64,000 nucleotides of DNA from the NCBI GenBank assembly GCA_020845455.1, contig JADLFO010000176.1:36594-100593 (forward strand), given 5' to 3'. The notes under the pieces are model-generated. The model ran no database searches, was not told where the DNA came from, and worked only from the letters and a program-made list of their open reading frames with translations. The DNA is from Caldilineaceae bacterium (GTDB taxonomy: Bacteria > Chloroflexota > Anaerolineae > Caldilineales > Caldilineaceae). Positions 52,645-61,721 of the stretch are shown piece by piece. The stretch's first letter is position 1. The number at the start of each line of letters is the position of its first letter. The translations under genes and the position numbers were made by a program.

Positions 52645-55014
52645 ATGATGCATCTGACACCTTTGCACACACACGCCAACGCAACCAAATCACGCTTTCG
52701 CTTCTCCCTCCCGCTGCTCGTCCTTAGCCTGTCGGCAGCGCTGCTTCTAGCGGCGCCGGCTGTGCCCATACGCAGCCAGACCCAGACGATCCCCCAGCCG
52801 CTCCAGGCCGCTATGGACAACACACCCGCGGCCTTCCGGCCAGGGCGCTTGCTGGTCGGCATCGAGCCGGATGCGCCGCTCGACAACCTGACTGCCGCCC
52901 TTGCGGCCCAGGGCATGACGCTCGAACGCGTCTACCCCGCGCTGCACATCGCCGAGGTCTCGCTGCCTACGGTCCAGGCGCAGATGTTGGGACCCGAAAC
53001 CGCGACCGTCACACAGGCCGCACAGGCGGCGCTGATGGGTCTGCCGGGCGTTCGCTATGTCGCGCTGGACGAGCGCGTCCAGATCGCACAAACCGGCGGT
53101 CCGGCGACCGCCGCGGCCACCGATCCATTGTCGGGCCAGCAGTGGGCGCTGGCCAAGGTGCGCGCCCGCGATAGCTGGAAGATCGCGCGCGGCAGCCCCA
53201 CCGTGCCGGTCGCCATCATCGATACCGGCTACGACATCACCCACCCGGACCTGCCGCCGGAGCGGCTGTGGGTCAACGCCGCCGAACAAAACGGCAGGCC
53301 GGGCGTCGACGACGACGGCAACGGCTATATCGACGACATCCATGGCTGGGACTGGGTCGGCGCCGGCGGCATCGATGGCATCGACGATAACGAACCTCAA
53401 GACGAGCAAGGCCACGGCACGCATGTCTTTGGCATCATCGCCGCCGCCGTCGACAACGGCATCGGCATCGCCGGGCTTGGCCCCAACCTGCGCGCCGCGC
53501 CCCTACGCGTGCTGGATGCCAGCGGCGCAGGTTGGGTCAGCGACGTCATCGCCGCCCTGGACTACGCGCGCGCCATGGGGTTCCGCGTCGCCAACCTGAG
53601 CCTCACCGTCTTATCCGATTCGCCTCCCCTGGCCGACGCCGTGCGCGCCGCCTACGATGCCGGGATGCTGGTCGTCGCCGCCACGGGTAACAACAAAGGA
53701 ACTGGAGGCTCGGTGCTTTGGCCCGCCGCCTATCCCGAAGTGCTGGCCGTCGCCGCCACCACCGACGCCGACCTCAGGGCCGACTTCAGCAATACCGGCG
53801 ACGCCGTTGACCTGGCCGCGCCGGGCAGCGAAATTCTCAGCACCTATCTTGGCGGCGATTACCGCAAGCTCAGCGGCACCAGCATGGCCGCGCCCCATGC
53901 CGCGGCGGCGGCGGCTTTGCTCTGGAGTCTGCGCCCCGACCTCGGCGCCGATCAGATCGTCGGTCTACTCAAGAGCACAGCCGTGGATGTCAACCGCGCC
54001 GGCCTGCCCGGCCCGGACAGCGAACTGGGCGCAGGCCGCATCGACCTCGCCGCCGCCCTGCTCAAAGCCTCAGAGGCCCTCATCCTGGCCGACACCGGTC
54101 AGAGCGACTATCTCGTGCTGCCCAACACATCCATGGTGATCACCGTCACCGCTGCCATCCAAAGTGGGGACAGCCTGCTGCCCGCCGGCGAGGTCGTGAT
54201 CAACTACCGGCTGTGGGACGATGCCACGAATGCGCCTATCGGCACGGAGAACCAAGCGCTCACCGGTGCTGACGGCACAGCCGAGTTGGCCTTCGTCACG
54301 CCGCCGGACGACGGATTCTATCGTGTACGCGCCACAGCCGGCGCGGCGTCGGTCGACATCCCCTTGACCGTACACAGCAGGCCCGTGAGCATTACCCTCA
54401 CGCTGTCGCAGGCGGTCGTTCCGGTGGGAGAAAAGCCGGTCCAGTTCCGGCTGGAGTTGCGTACCCTCGAAGGGGAGTTGGAGCCGACGCCGCTGCCCGT
54501 CCGCCTGGAAACTTCGCTTGGTTCGCTGCTGCCCTCGGAAATCAGCCGGAGCCAGCAGATCATCGTCAGCGGCGGCGTCTATACAAACTCGCTCTACTCC
54601 GGCGCCATCAGCGGCGCGGCGCTGCTGCGCGCCGCGATCGGCGATGCATCCATCGAGGTCGCGTTCACCATTGCGCCAGGGCCGCCGGCCAATATCCTCC
54701 GCCCCGGCGGAGGCCCCCCCCCCATCCTCGACGCGACCAACCAACTGACCCTCACCTTCTTGATCCAAGACCAGTATGGTAACGCGGCAGCAGACGGCAT
54801 CCCCATCCAATTCGAAAGCGCCGACGGTCAGCTACAGCCTGCCTCCGCCACAACCAGCGCGGGCCAGGCCAAGACGGTTCTCACCCTGCAGAACCCAGCC
54901 GAAGATTTAGTGCGCGTGCGCGTGATCGTCCCGGATACAGGCCTTGAGGTCGTCTTCGAGATCCCGCTCGCCCGGCGCTATTTCCTGCCCGCGATCCTGA
55001 CCCCCGAAAATTGA
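52645..55014 (+). CDS. Secreted subtilisin-like serine protease (S8) with C-terminal Ig-like domains
   Basis: A 789-residue exported protease. A signal peptide covers about 1-45 (LPLLVLSLSAALLLAAPAVP), followed by an inhibitor-like propeptide (PGRLLVGIEPDAPLDNL ...) and the S8 catalytic domain with Asp in IIDTGYDITHPDL, His in GHGTHVFG and Ser in SGTSMAAPHAAA. The oxyanion Asn is in VVAATGNNKG. After residue 490 come about two or three bacterial Ig-like domains (SITLTLSQAVVPVGEKPVQFRLELRT; LTFLIQDQYGNAAADGIPIQFES, a BIG1 pattern). It ends RRYFLPAILTPEN. No ribosome site is visible; a near-palindrome lies just before the two adjacent ATG codons (52645, 52648). Confidence 0.93.
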   Translation: MMHLTPLHTHANATKSRFRFSLPLLVLSLSAALLLAAPAVPIRSQTQTIPQPLQAAMDNTPAAFRPGRLLVGIEPDAPLDNLTAALAAQGMTLERVYPALHIAEVSLPTVQAQMLGPETATVTQAAQAALMGLPGVRYVALDERVQIAQTGGPATAAATDPLSGQQWALAKVRARDSWKIARGSPTVPVAIIDTGYDITHPDLPPERLWVNAAEQNGRPGVDDDGNGYIDDIHGWDWVGAGGIDGIDDNEPQDEQGHGTHVFGIIAAAVDNGIGIAGLGPNLRAAPLRVLDASGAGWVSDVIAALDYARAMGFRVANLSLTVLSDSPPLADAVRAAYDAGMLVVAATGNNKGTGGSVLWPAAYPEVLAVAATTDADLRADFSNTGDAVDLAAPGSEILSTYLGGDYRKLSGTSMAAPHAAAAAALLWSLRPDLGADQIVGLLKSTAVDVNRAGLPGPDSELGAGRIDLAAALLKASEALILADTGQSDYLVLPNTSMVITVTAAIQSGDSLLPAGEVVINYRLWDDATNAPIGTENQALTGADGTAELAFVTPPDDGFYRVRATAGAASVDIPLTVHSRPVSITLTLSQAVVPVGEKPVQFRLELRTLEGELEPTPLPVRLETSLGSLLPSEISRSQQIIVSGGVYTNSLYSGAISGAALLRAAIGDASIEVAFTIAPGPPANILRPGGGPPPILDATNQLTLTFLIQDQYGNAAADGIPIQFESADGQLQPASATTSAGQAKTVLTLQNPAEDLVRVRVIVPDTGLEVVFEIPLARRYFLPAILTPEN

Positions 55015-55045
55015 GGTGACCGGCACTTTGGGAGTGCCGGTCACC
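55015..55045 (+). other. Hairpin directly behind the subtilisin stop, no U-tract
   Basis: GGTGACCGGCACT (55015-55027) and AGTGCCGGTCACC (55033-55045), perfect 13-bp stem, TTGGG loop, followed by GAAGCCCC. It starts at the base after TGA. Confidence 0.75.
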
Positions 55046-55065
55046 GAAGCCCCCTAGCATCTCGT

Positions 55066-55137
55066 GCGTAGGCCGCGCAGCCGCCCTATGTCCTATGTAT
55101 AGGATGTATAGGGCACGGGCGCGCGGCTGCCTTACGC
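55066..55137. other. Nested hairpin in the convergent subtilisin/yggT spacer
   Basis: GCGTA, GCAGCC and GCCCTAT (55066-55089) pair in reverse order with ATAGGGC, GGCTGC and TACGC (55108-55137); the inner part holds CCTAT/ATAGG. No U-run on either side; it probably serves as a bidirectional 3' end barrier. Confidence 0.55.
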
Positions 55138-55154
55138 AGTTTGTGGCGCCGGCC

Positions 55155-55403
55155 CTAGGCCAGCGAACGCAGCAACTGCTCCAAGATAATGATGGCGAAA
55201 AACGCGACGATGATCGAAATATCCATCACCCCGCCCAGCGGCGGGATGAGCTTACGGATCGGCTCCAACACCGGCTCCGTCAAGCGATACAGAAACTGTA
55301 CCGCCGGATGGTACGGATCCAAGTTGGGGATCCAACTGACCAGCGCGCGCGCCAACAACACATAGCTATAGAGCTGCAGCAGCAAAAGCACCAGCGTGAT
55401 CAA
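55155..55403 (-). CDS. yggT: YggT family membrane protein
   Basis: An 82-residue protein with two hydrophobic helices flanking the conserved block VSWIPNLDPYHPAVQFLYRLTEPVLEPIRKLIPP, the YggT/YlmG signature. YlmG proteins take part in nucleoid/septum organisation and in chloroplasts, and are encoded near yggS and sepF. The start is one base past the proC stop, so the genes are coupled. Confidence 0.93.
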   Translation of the reverse strand: MITLVLLLLQLYSYVLLARALVSWIPNLDPYHPAVQFLYRLTEPVLEPIRKLIPPLGGVMDISIIVAFFAIIILEQLLRSLA

Positions 55404-55404
55404 T

Positions 55405-56241
55405 CTACTTCTTCCCTTCCTGGCTATAGACGGCCCCTAGTTCGCGGCTGCGCGCCTGGGCAGCCACCACGGCTCGGATCAAGGCCGCACGCACCCCTGC
55501 GGCCTCCAGTTCAAACAACCCCGCGGCCGTTGTGCCCGCCGGGCTGGTCACACGATTTTTCAGCTCCGCCGGATGCAGCCCCGACGCACGCACCAAGGCG
55601 ACGCTGCCTTCTACCGTCTGCAACACCATCTTGTGCGCGTCGGCGCGGCTGAAACCGGCCTGCACCCCCGCATCGATCAACGCTTCGAGCAGCAAAAAAA
55701 CAAAGCCCGGCCCGGAGCCGCTCAACCCGGTGGCCGCATCCAGATAACTCTCGTCGTCCACCGCGATCTCTTCGCCCAGCGCGCCCAAGATCAGGCGCGT
55801 CTCCTGCCGCTGCGCTTCGCTCACCGCCGGTGTCGCCGTCCACACGGTCATGCCCTTGCCGACCTGCGCCGGCGTGTTGGGCATCGTGCGTACGATGCGC
55901 TCATGGCCCAACCCGTTCGCCAAGGCAAAGATCGGCGCGCCCGCAATGATGCTCAAGACCAACGCCTCGCGCTGTAGCTTTCCACCCAAAGGGGGCAGCA
56001 CCTTGCCCAACACCTGCGGTTTGATGCTGAGCACCACCACATCCGCCCCGTCCACCGCCTCCAGGTTGTCCGCCGTAGTCTGGACGCCGTAGTCGCGCGC
56101 CATCGCCTGCCGCCGCCCCTCCACCGGGTCGCCGGCGACGATCTGCCCAGGGCGGACCAAGCCCTGGTCCAACATCCCCTTAATCATCGCCTCGCCCATG
56201 GCCCCGCTACCGATGAACGCAATCTTATTGCTCTGGATCAT
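55405..56241 (-). CDS. proC: Pyrroline-5-carboxylate reductase
   Basis: A 278-residue NAD(P)H enzyme making proline from 1-pyrroline-5-carboxylate. The Rossmann loop [18 protein letters not shown] is at the N-terminus, the IKPQVL segment and [15 protein letters not shown] follow, and the dimer/active-site signature is [26 protein letters not shown] with the upstream [26 protein letters not shown]. Length is normal. It sits between yggS and yggT, a common arrangement. Confidence 0.95.
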   Translation of the reverse strand: MIQSNKIAFIGSGAMGEAMIKGMLDQGLVRPGQIVAGDPVEGRRQAMARDYGVQTTADNLEAVDGADVVVLSIKPQVLGKVLPPLGGKLQREALVLSIIAGAPIFALANGLGHERIVRTMPNTPAQVGKGMTVWTATPAVSEAQRQETRLILGALGEEIAVDDESYLDAATGLSGSGPGFVFLLLEALIDAGVQAGFSRADAHKMVLQTVEGSVALVRASGLHPAELKNRVTSPAGTTAAGLFELEAAGVRAALIRAVVAAQARSRELGAVYSQEGKK

Positions 56242-56305
56242 GCCTGGTCCCCCACAGTCGCTCCCCTGGTCATGGCTTAAACCCAGTCACACCCGCACCT
56301 AACTC

Positions 56306-57031
56306 CTATGTCACGCGCTGCCCAAAGATCGCCGACCCCACGCGCACCAACGTCGCGCCCTCCTCGACGGCTACCTCGAAATCATTGGTCATGCCCATCG
56401 ACAACTGCCGCCACTCCAGCGACGGATAGGCCGCGGCCAGCGCATCACGCAGTTGGCGCAACCCTCGAAAGACGGGCCGTGTCGTCTCCGCCGCGACCTC
56501 CAGCGGGGCCATCGTCATCAACCCCTGCACCTGGATGCCCCGCAGCGCCGCCAGCGCAGCGGCCTCCGCCATCAACGCCGCAGGCGCAAAACCGTGCTTG
56601 CTGGCCTCGCCGCTGATATTGACCTCCAGCAGCACGCGCATCACCCGGCCTGCGGCCTCCGCATCCCGGCTGAGTCGCGCCGCAATCTTCATGCGGTCGA
56701 TGGAATGGATCAAGACGAACGGGCCAACCGCCTGCGGCGTCTTGCGGCTTTGGATCGTGCCGATCAGATGCCAGCGGATCTCAGCCAAGCCTGCCTGCGC
56801 TGCTATGTCTACCTTCGGCCACAACTCCTCCAGCCGGTTTTCGCCAAAATCGCGCTGGCCCGCTGCATAGGCCGCTTCAATCGCCGCCGGCGGCTGCGTC
56901 TTGCTGACCGCCACCAGCCTCACCTCCGCCGGGTCGCGCCCGGCGCGTGCCGCGGCGACGGCGATGCGCGCCCGCACGCACGCTAGGTTTTCGGCAATCC
57001 GGCGTGGATCAGGTTGGGATGCTTCCGGCAT
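56306..57031 (-). CDS. yggS: YggS/PROSC family PLP homeostasis protein
   Basis: A 241-residue alanine-racemase-fold PLP carrier. The cofactor lysine is in [13 protein letters not shown], followed by [25 protein letters not shown] and the phosphate-binding [28 protein letters not shown]. It keeps free PLP low and affects amino acid pools. ATG 57031 is the likely start ([16 protein letters not shown]); an in-frame GTG lies two codons upstream. The ribosome site is weak. It is the first gene of the yggS-proC-yggT unit. Confidence 0.92.
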   Translation of the reverse strand: MPEASQPDPRRIAENLACVRARIAVAAARAGRDPAEVRLVAVSKTQPPAAIEAAYAAGQRDFGENRLEELWPKVDIAAQAGLAEIRWHLIGTIQSRKTPQAVGPFVLIHSIDRMKIAARLSRDAEAAGRVMRVLLEVNISGEASKHGFAPAALMAEAAALAALRGIQVQGLMTMAPLEVAAETTRPVFRGLRQLRDALAAAYPSLEWRQLSMGMTNDFEVAVEEGATLVRVGSAIFGQRVT

Positions 57032-57176
57032 CGGCACAGCTCGGCCATTCCGTGTGAACGCAGGACAAAAAACAGCGCAGACTAGCACGGATTGTACCAG
57101 TCTGCGCCGCAGATCGGAAACACCGGCCCCTGGCGCTCACACAAGCCTGCGGCGCCGCGATCAGCCGGTCAACTGT

Positions 57177-58376
57177 CTAGCAGTTTGCCGCCTTAGACAC
57201 CTGTGGAATGAAAATCCGGATCGGCCCGTCGGGAACGTTGGGCGCATCCGGGATCTCGGGATTCTCGATAGGCTGCGCCGCATTGAAATAGACGCGCACC
57301 GGCGTGCTCCACACGCCCGGATAGCGCTGGTTAGGCCACAGCCCACCCGAACCCTCCGGCTGCTCGCTGCGCGCACGCACGCGGAACTCATAGGCAGCGT
57401 CTACACAAGGCGCGGTAAAGGTCGTGCTGCCGGCATCCAGCGCGCTCGTCACCAGATCGCGCCACTCGCCGGTTCGACCATAGCGCACCTGCACGTCGAA
57501 CAACAACTGATGGGTGCTGCCCGCCATCTGCAAGACATCGGGCGACTGCTGCCCGATCCAGGCGACCTCGACCTGGTTGCCCTCTACCTCAGATGGCAGC
57601 GTCGCCAGTTCCGAGAGCGGCCCGCGCACCAGGCTGAACGCGTCGACAAACCCTAGATTCCCATGCCACTGGAACGGGCTGGACATCCGCGCAAAGACCG
57701 TCACGCGGTTCGACAGCGCACGCGTCGCCACACGCATGTTTTGCCAGCCCAGCCGGTTTCCCGCGCTGTCCACATGGCCGTCGCGGTTTTCCACCCAGAC
57801 GACCGACGCCGCGTCGGGGTCTGTGCCGCCGTTCGGGTCCAGCCCCACGGCTTTGGCGATATAATAGCCTTCGGGGCAGTCGAAAGGATCGGAGTTGCGC
57901 CCGCAAATGCTGACCAGCCAGCCGCTCAGGCTGTAGATGCCGCCGACGGTCGCAGGCGTCTGCTGATAGAGCACCACGTCAAACGGCTTGCCCGGCGCGT
58001 CAGTCCACTCGATATGCTGCGACAGAATGGTGAGGCTGTCGTGGCCGTTGAACTTCTCGACAAAAGGCAGCCCGCCGCTGTCATCACACACCCCGCCTCG
58101 ATAATTCAGCCGTGTACTCGCCAGAAAAGGCGACCCGCTGCGATAGCTCACCGCCCAGCCGTTGGGGATCAACGTCTTATCGCCGTCAGGGTTCGTGCCG
58201 CCACTATACCCGTCGGCGCACTCAAAGTCCGGATTGACCAACACCGGCGCCACACTAGGCACCGTCCAACTGCTTTGCGCTTGCACGTCTTGGTGGCCCC
58301 AGAACGCGGCCAACAGAAACCCGACCCAGAGCACGGTCCACCCGCGCCCGGGGATGCCTGCCAATATGCGATTCAT
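57177..58376 (-). CDS. Secreted protein with jelly-roll and Fn3-like parts, unknown function
   Basis: A 399-residue exported protein. The signal peptide (about 1-34) ends VQAQSS. Residues 40-230 resemble carbohydrate-binding-type jelly rolls (LVNPDFECADGY ... IPNGWAVSYRSGSPFL ... VVLYQQTPATVGGIYSLSGWLVS), with four cysteines that could form disulphides. Residues 255-370 look like a fibronectin-type-III domain (LLFDVQVRYGRTGEWRDL ... AAYEFRVRARSEQ). The C-terminus reads RIFIPQVSKAANC, similar to the RYFLPAIL tail of the subtilisin. AGGAG lies 12 bases before the ATG. No enzyme motif seen; glycan or protein binding outside the cell is inferred. Confidence 0.65.
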   Translation of the reverse strand: MNRILAGIPGRGWTVLWVGFLLAAFWGHQDVQAQSSWTVPSVAPVLVNPDFECADGYSGGTNPDGDKTLIPNGWAVSYRSGSPFLASTRLNYRGGVCDDSGGLPFVEKFNGHDSLTILSQHIEWTDAPGKPFDVVLYQQTPATVGGIYSLSGWLVSICGRNSDPFDCPEGYYIAKAVGLDPNGGTDPDAASVVWVENRDGHVDSAGNRLGWQNMRVATRALSNRVTVFARMSSPFQWHGNLGFVDAFSLVRGPLSELATLPSEVEGNQVEVAWIGQQSPDVLQMAGSTHQLLFDVQVRYGRTGEWRDLVTSALDAGSTTFTAPCVDAAYEFRVRARSEQPEGSGGLWPNQRYPGVWSTPVRVYFNAAQPIENPEIPDAPNVPDGPIRIFIPQVSKAANC

Positions 58377-58481
58377 GTGCGCTATGACTCCTGCGCTAGA
58401 TTGGAATAGAGCCGAGGAAGACTGCGATTACCCCATTACCTCAATACCCTCTCTGACCATGTCTGCCCTGTCATACTGCCC

Positions 58482-59285
58482 TCACGCCTTCGGCGTCAGC
58501 CACGCCATCATCCCAAACAGGCCGCAGCGCCCCTGCTCGGCGCGATGGCTAAAAAAGTCGTCGGTGTGCTGCGCCGTATCAATGGCGCTGACCTCGATCT
58601 GCGCCTCCGGCACACCGGCTTCGATCAACTGGAGCGCGTTGGCCCGCCACAGATCGAGATGCGCCCGCCCCTCCGCCCCGTGCGGATAACTCAACACCGC
58701 GTCGGGCTGTGACAGCCGGGCACGCACCATCTCGACCACCTCGTCGCCCACCTCATAGCTGGCCGGGCCAATGCTTGGGCCGATGGCGGCGCGCAGATCG
58801 CCCGGCTCCGTGCCATAGGCCGCCTGCAGCGCCCACACCGTCGCCGCCGTCGCGCCGTTCACCGTCCCGCGCCAGCCGGCGTGACAGACCCCCAGCACAT
58901 GCCGCACCGGGTCATAGAGCAGCAGCGGCGCACAATCGGCAAAGACCAGCCCCAAAGGCAGCCCCACGGCATCGGTGATGGCCGCATCCACCCCCTCCTG
59001 CACCTGCCCGGCGTCTGCCCAATCGACCTTGGCAACTCCCGTGCCATGCACTTGGCGGCAAGAGACGAGATGCTCCCGTGCAACGCCCACCGCCTCGGCA
59101 AAACGCAGCCGGTTCGCCTGAACCCGCTCCGGCGTATCGCCGCGGCGCACGCTGAAGTTCAGCGAATTCCACGGTGCAGGGCTGACGCCGCCGTGACGGG
59201 TGCTGACATAGGCGCGCACCGGCAGAGCGGCGAGCGAGTCGAACGTATAGGTAATCACGCCGTTGGCGTGTTGATGACGCTTCAT
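58482..59285 (-). CDS. pgeF: Peptidoglycan editing factor (laccase-domain, YfiH)
   Basis: A 267-residue DUF152/laccase-domain protein; PgeF removes L-Ser-containing errors from peptidoglycan precursors and family members act as purine nucleoside phosphorylase/deaminase. Metal ligands are visible in QVHGTGVAKVDWAD, VFADCAPLLLYD and VCHAGWRGTVNG. Length is normal. GAGGGAAG precedes the ATG. Upstream lie three 16-bp direct repeats (59403-59448). Confidence 0.93.
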   Translation of the reverse strand: MKRHQHANGVITYTFDSLAALPVRAYVSTRHGGVSPAPWNSLNFSVRRGDTPERVQANRLRFAEAVGVAREHLVSCRQVHGTGVAKVDWADAGQVQEGVDAAITDAVGLPLGLVFADCAPLLLYDPVRHVLGVCHAGWRGTVNGATAATVWALQAAYGTEPGDLRAAIGPSIGPASYEVGDEVVEMVRARLSQPDAVLSYPHGAEGRAHLDLWRANALQLIEAGVPEAQIEVSAIDTAQHTDDFFSHRAEQGRCGLFGMMAWLTPKA

Positions 59286-59402
59286 CCGCTTCCCTCTACG
59301 ACGTCCGAGGCCGGTTTGCCCGCCCCCGCACGCCCCCCTGTGCTGTACATGCTAAACAATTCTCGACCCGGCGGATAGGGACGGCCGCTGATTTCAACTA
59401 GG

Positions 59403-59448
59403 ACATTTGTCCCATTCGACACTTGTCCCATTCGGCATTTGTCCCGCC
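59403..59448. repeat. Three 16-bp direct repeats upstream of pgeF
   Basis: ACATTTGTCCCATTCG, ACACTTGTCCCATTCG and GCATTTGTCCCGCC follow each other without gaps, 118-163 bases upstream of the pgeF start. They could be iterated protein sites or another spacer duplication. Confidence 0.8.
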
Positions 59449-59525
59449 TGGCTCCATACTCTATCCCGATCTAAACTACGAGGCTGAGCGCATGGCGCAC
59501 GCTGCCGCCGCGGCTTCGCCTATGT

Positions 59526-59556
59526 CTTGCCCACCGCTTGCCCACCGCTTGCCGGC
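59526..59556. repeat. 11-bp tandem repeat, two exact copies and a partial one
   Basis: CTTGCCCACCG twice, then CTTGCCGGCAG, just behind the ydcF-like stop codon. Confidence 0.75.
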
Positions 59557-59565
59557 AGCGCCACC

Positions 59566-60354
59566 TTACAGCCAGCCGCGCAGCCGGTAGACTGCCATAC
59601 CGATATGCTCCTTCAGTGCACGCGTCGAGAGGTCCAGCGCTTCGGCGCTGGGCAGCAGCGGCAGCAGCCGCCCGCCGATCCCAACCTCTGCCCCCTGCCC
59701 CTCCGGCGTGCGTGTGACCCAGAAATCCACCGGAGCCGGGATCACGTCAAAACCTTGATGTGCAAAGATCGCCGTCGACCGCGGCATGTGCATAGCCGAT
59801 GTGACCAGCAGAATCCGGTTTGCCCCCGCGTCACGCAGCAGGGCGCGCACATAGAGCGCATTCTCATAGGTGTTGCGCGCCTGGTCTTCCTGCAAGATCG
59901 CGGCCGCCGGCACGCCCAGCAGTTCCAGCAACTCCTGCATGGCCTCGGCTTCAGGGACGGTCGACCCCAAGAACTCGATATAGCCGCCGCTGGCGACGAT
60001 CAACGGAGCCTTGCCCGCGTGATAAAGCCGCGCCGCCTGCACCATCCGGTCGCCGGCCTCGTTCACTTCCGAAAAGCTGCGCGGCGGCAGCGCCGCGCGC
60101 GTCCCGCCGCCCAAGAGCACAATCGCATCGGCGCTGGGCAGCTCCGCCGGGGGCAGATAGCGCCATTCGAGGCTGCGCGCCAGCCGGTTCGCCACAGGCT
60201 GGCTGCTGAAAACCAGCAAGACGCCCAGCGCCACGCCCGCCAATGCGCGCTGCAGCCGCGGCCGGCGCGTCAGCAGCGACGCGCCTAAACAGAGGCAAGC
60301 AAACCCCAGCGGGTAGACAAAAAGAGGCAGCAGTTTGGAGAGGAACAGAAACAT
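59566..60354 (-). CDS. YdcF/ElyC-family (DUF218) membrane protein
   Basis: A 262-residue protein with two N-terminal transmembrane helices (about 5-25 and 35-52) and a DUF218 domain outside the membrane: DAIVLLGGGTRA, IVASGGYI, LQEDQARNTYENALYVRALL and LVTSAMHMPRS. ElyC/SanA-type members affect peptidoglycan and envelope integrity; the fold may bind SAM or nucleotides. Its ATG lies 6 bases after the stop of the amidohydrolase gene, without a strong ribosome site, so it depends on translational coupling. Confidence 0.85.
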   Translation of the reverse strand: MFLFLSKLLPLFVYPLGFACLCLGASLLTRRPRLQRALAGVALGVLLVFSSQPVANRLARSLEWRYLPPAELPSADAIVLLGGGTRAALPPRSFSEVNEAGDRMVQAARLYHAGKAPLIVASGGYIEFLGSTVPEAEAMQELLELLGVPAAAILQEDQARNTYENALYVRALLRDAGANRILLVTSAMHMPRSTAIFAHQGFDVIPAPVDFWVTRTPEGQGAEVGIGGRLLPLLPSAEALDLSTRALKEHIGMAVYRLRGWL

Positions 60355-60359
60355 GGAGA

Positions 60360-61721
60360 TCAGAAGACAAAACGGCGCGGTAGATAGCGGCCCGGCCTTA
60401 CACCGCTATAGACCCCGTCCTGCACCACGACCTCGCCGCGCACCAGCACGGTGCGCGGCCACCCTTCCACACTCATCCCGTCATACGGCGTCCACCCAGC
60501 CGTTTCGTGCAGCGTGGTCGGCGAGATCGTGTAGATCATCTGCGGGTCAAAGATCACCACATCGGCGTCACAGCCGGGGGCCAGCCGCCCCTTCTGCCCC
60601 AGCCCCATCAGCGCCGCCGGGGCCGTACAGCAGACCTCCACCCAGGAGGCCAGGCTCAAGCGCCCGCGGCGCACGCCATAATGGTGGATCAAGGCCAGGC
60701 GCGCTTCAATGCTGGGCACGCCGCCCGGCACTTGGGCAAAGTCGGGTTGGTTCTTCTCCTCGCCTGTCCAGGGGCAGTGGTCGGTGCTGACCATGGCGAG
60801 CGTTCCGTCCGCCAGCCCTGTCCACAGCGCCAGTTGGTCGGCATGGCCGCGCAGCGGCGGCGCGCAAATATAGAGTTTGCCGTCGGCGCTGTCCAGTTGT
60901 TCTTCGGCTGTAAGCAACAGATATTGCGGGCAGGTCTCGCCGGTGATGGCGACCCCGCGCCGCTGCGCCGCTGTGATCTCTGCCACGGCCTCGGCGCAGC
61001 CCACATGAAAAATGTGCAGCGGACACCCCGCCAGGTACGCCAGTTCCGCCGCACGGTGGATCGCCGTCGCCTCCAGCCGCGGCGGGCGCGTACGCGCGTG
61101 CCAGATCGGCGCGGTGCGCCCCGCCGCAAGCGCCTGGCTGCGCAGCAGGTCCAGCACCGGGCCGGTCTCGGCGTGCAACACCGCCCGACCGCCTGCCGCC
61201 ACAATCGCCTGCAGCACGCGCAACAGCGCCACATCGTCGAGCATCATGCCCGCATAGGCCTGATAGAGCTTAAAGGTAGCGCAGCCGGCCTCCACCACGT
61301 CGCCCAGTTCGCCCAGCCGCGCCGCGTCGCCGCCATGCCAGGCAGGTACGGTCATGTGCAGCCCATAATCCACCGCGACTTGCCCGTCGGCCTCCGCCCG
61401 CCGCGCGGCCAGCGCGTCGAGCATCGGCTGCTCCGGCTCAGGCGTCACAAAGTCGATCACCGTGGTCGTGCCGCCGCAGGCCGCCGCCGCCGTGCCCGAC
61501 GCAAAGCTGTCGCTGCTCACCCGGCCCCCCAGCGCCATCTGCAAATGCACATGCGGGTCCACCGCGCCGGGCAGCACATAACAATCGGCGGCGTCAAGCG
61601 TTTGCCGGCCTTCCAGCCCCAGCCCAATCGCCGCGATTTGCCCCCCCTGAATGGCGATATCGGCGCGCGCCACGCCCGCCGCGTCGACGACTAGACCGTT
61701 GCGGATCACCCGATCAAACAT
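60360..61721 (-). CDS. hydA: Dihydropyrimidinase/hydantoinase-type amidohydrolase
   Basis: A 453-residue metal-dependent hydrolase of the cyclic amidohydrolase family. Ligands are seen as DPHVHL (HxH), the carboxylated lysine in ATFKLYQAYAG, HAET, FHVGC and the late Asp in VSTDHCPW. The N-terminal MFDRVIRNGLVVDAAGVARADIAIQGGQIAAIG and the C-terminal TVLVRGEVVVQDG complete the composite domain. The pattern favours hydantoinase/dihydropyrimidinase over dihydroorotase and allantoinase, but the substrate is not certain. Its ATG overlaps the end of manA by 8 bases. Confidence 0.85.
   Translation of the reverse strand: MFDRVIRNGLVVDAAGVARADIAIQGGQIAAIGLGLEGRQTLDAADCYVLPGAVDPHVHLQMALGGRVSSDSFASGTAAAACGGTTTVIDFVTPEPEQPMLDALAARRAEADGQVAVDYGLHMTVPAWHGGDAARLGELGDVVEAGCATFKLYQAYAGMMLDDVALLRVLQAIVAAGGRAVLHAETGPVLDLLRSQALAAGRTAPIWHARTRPPRLEATAIHRAAELAYLAGCPLHIFHVGCAEAVAEITAAQRRGVAITGETCPQYLLLTAEEQLDSADGKLYICAPPLRGHADQLALWTGLADGTLAMVSTDHCPWTGEEKNQPDFAQVPGGVPSIEARLALIHHYGVRRGRLSLASWVEVCCTAPAALMGLGQKGRLAPGCDADVVIFDPQMIYTISPTTLHETAGWTPYDGMSVEGWPRTVLVRGEVVVQDGVYSGVRPGRYLPRRFVF

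Noticed and set aside
59403..59448. Short repeats as a CRISPR fragment
   Set aside because: The units are contiguous with no spacers and only 16 bp, and no cas genes are in the window.
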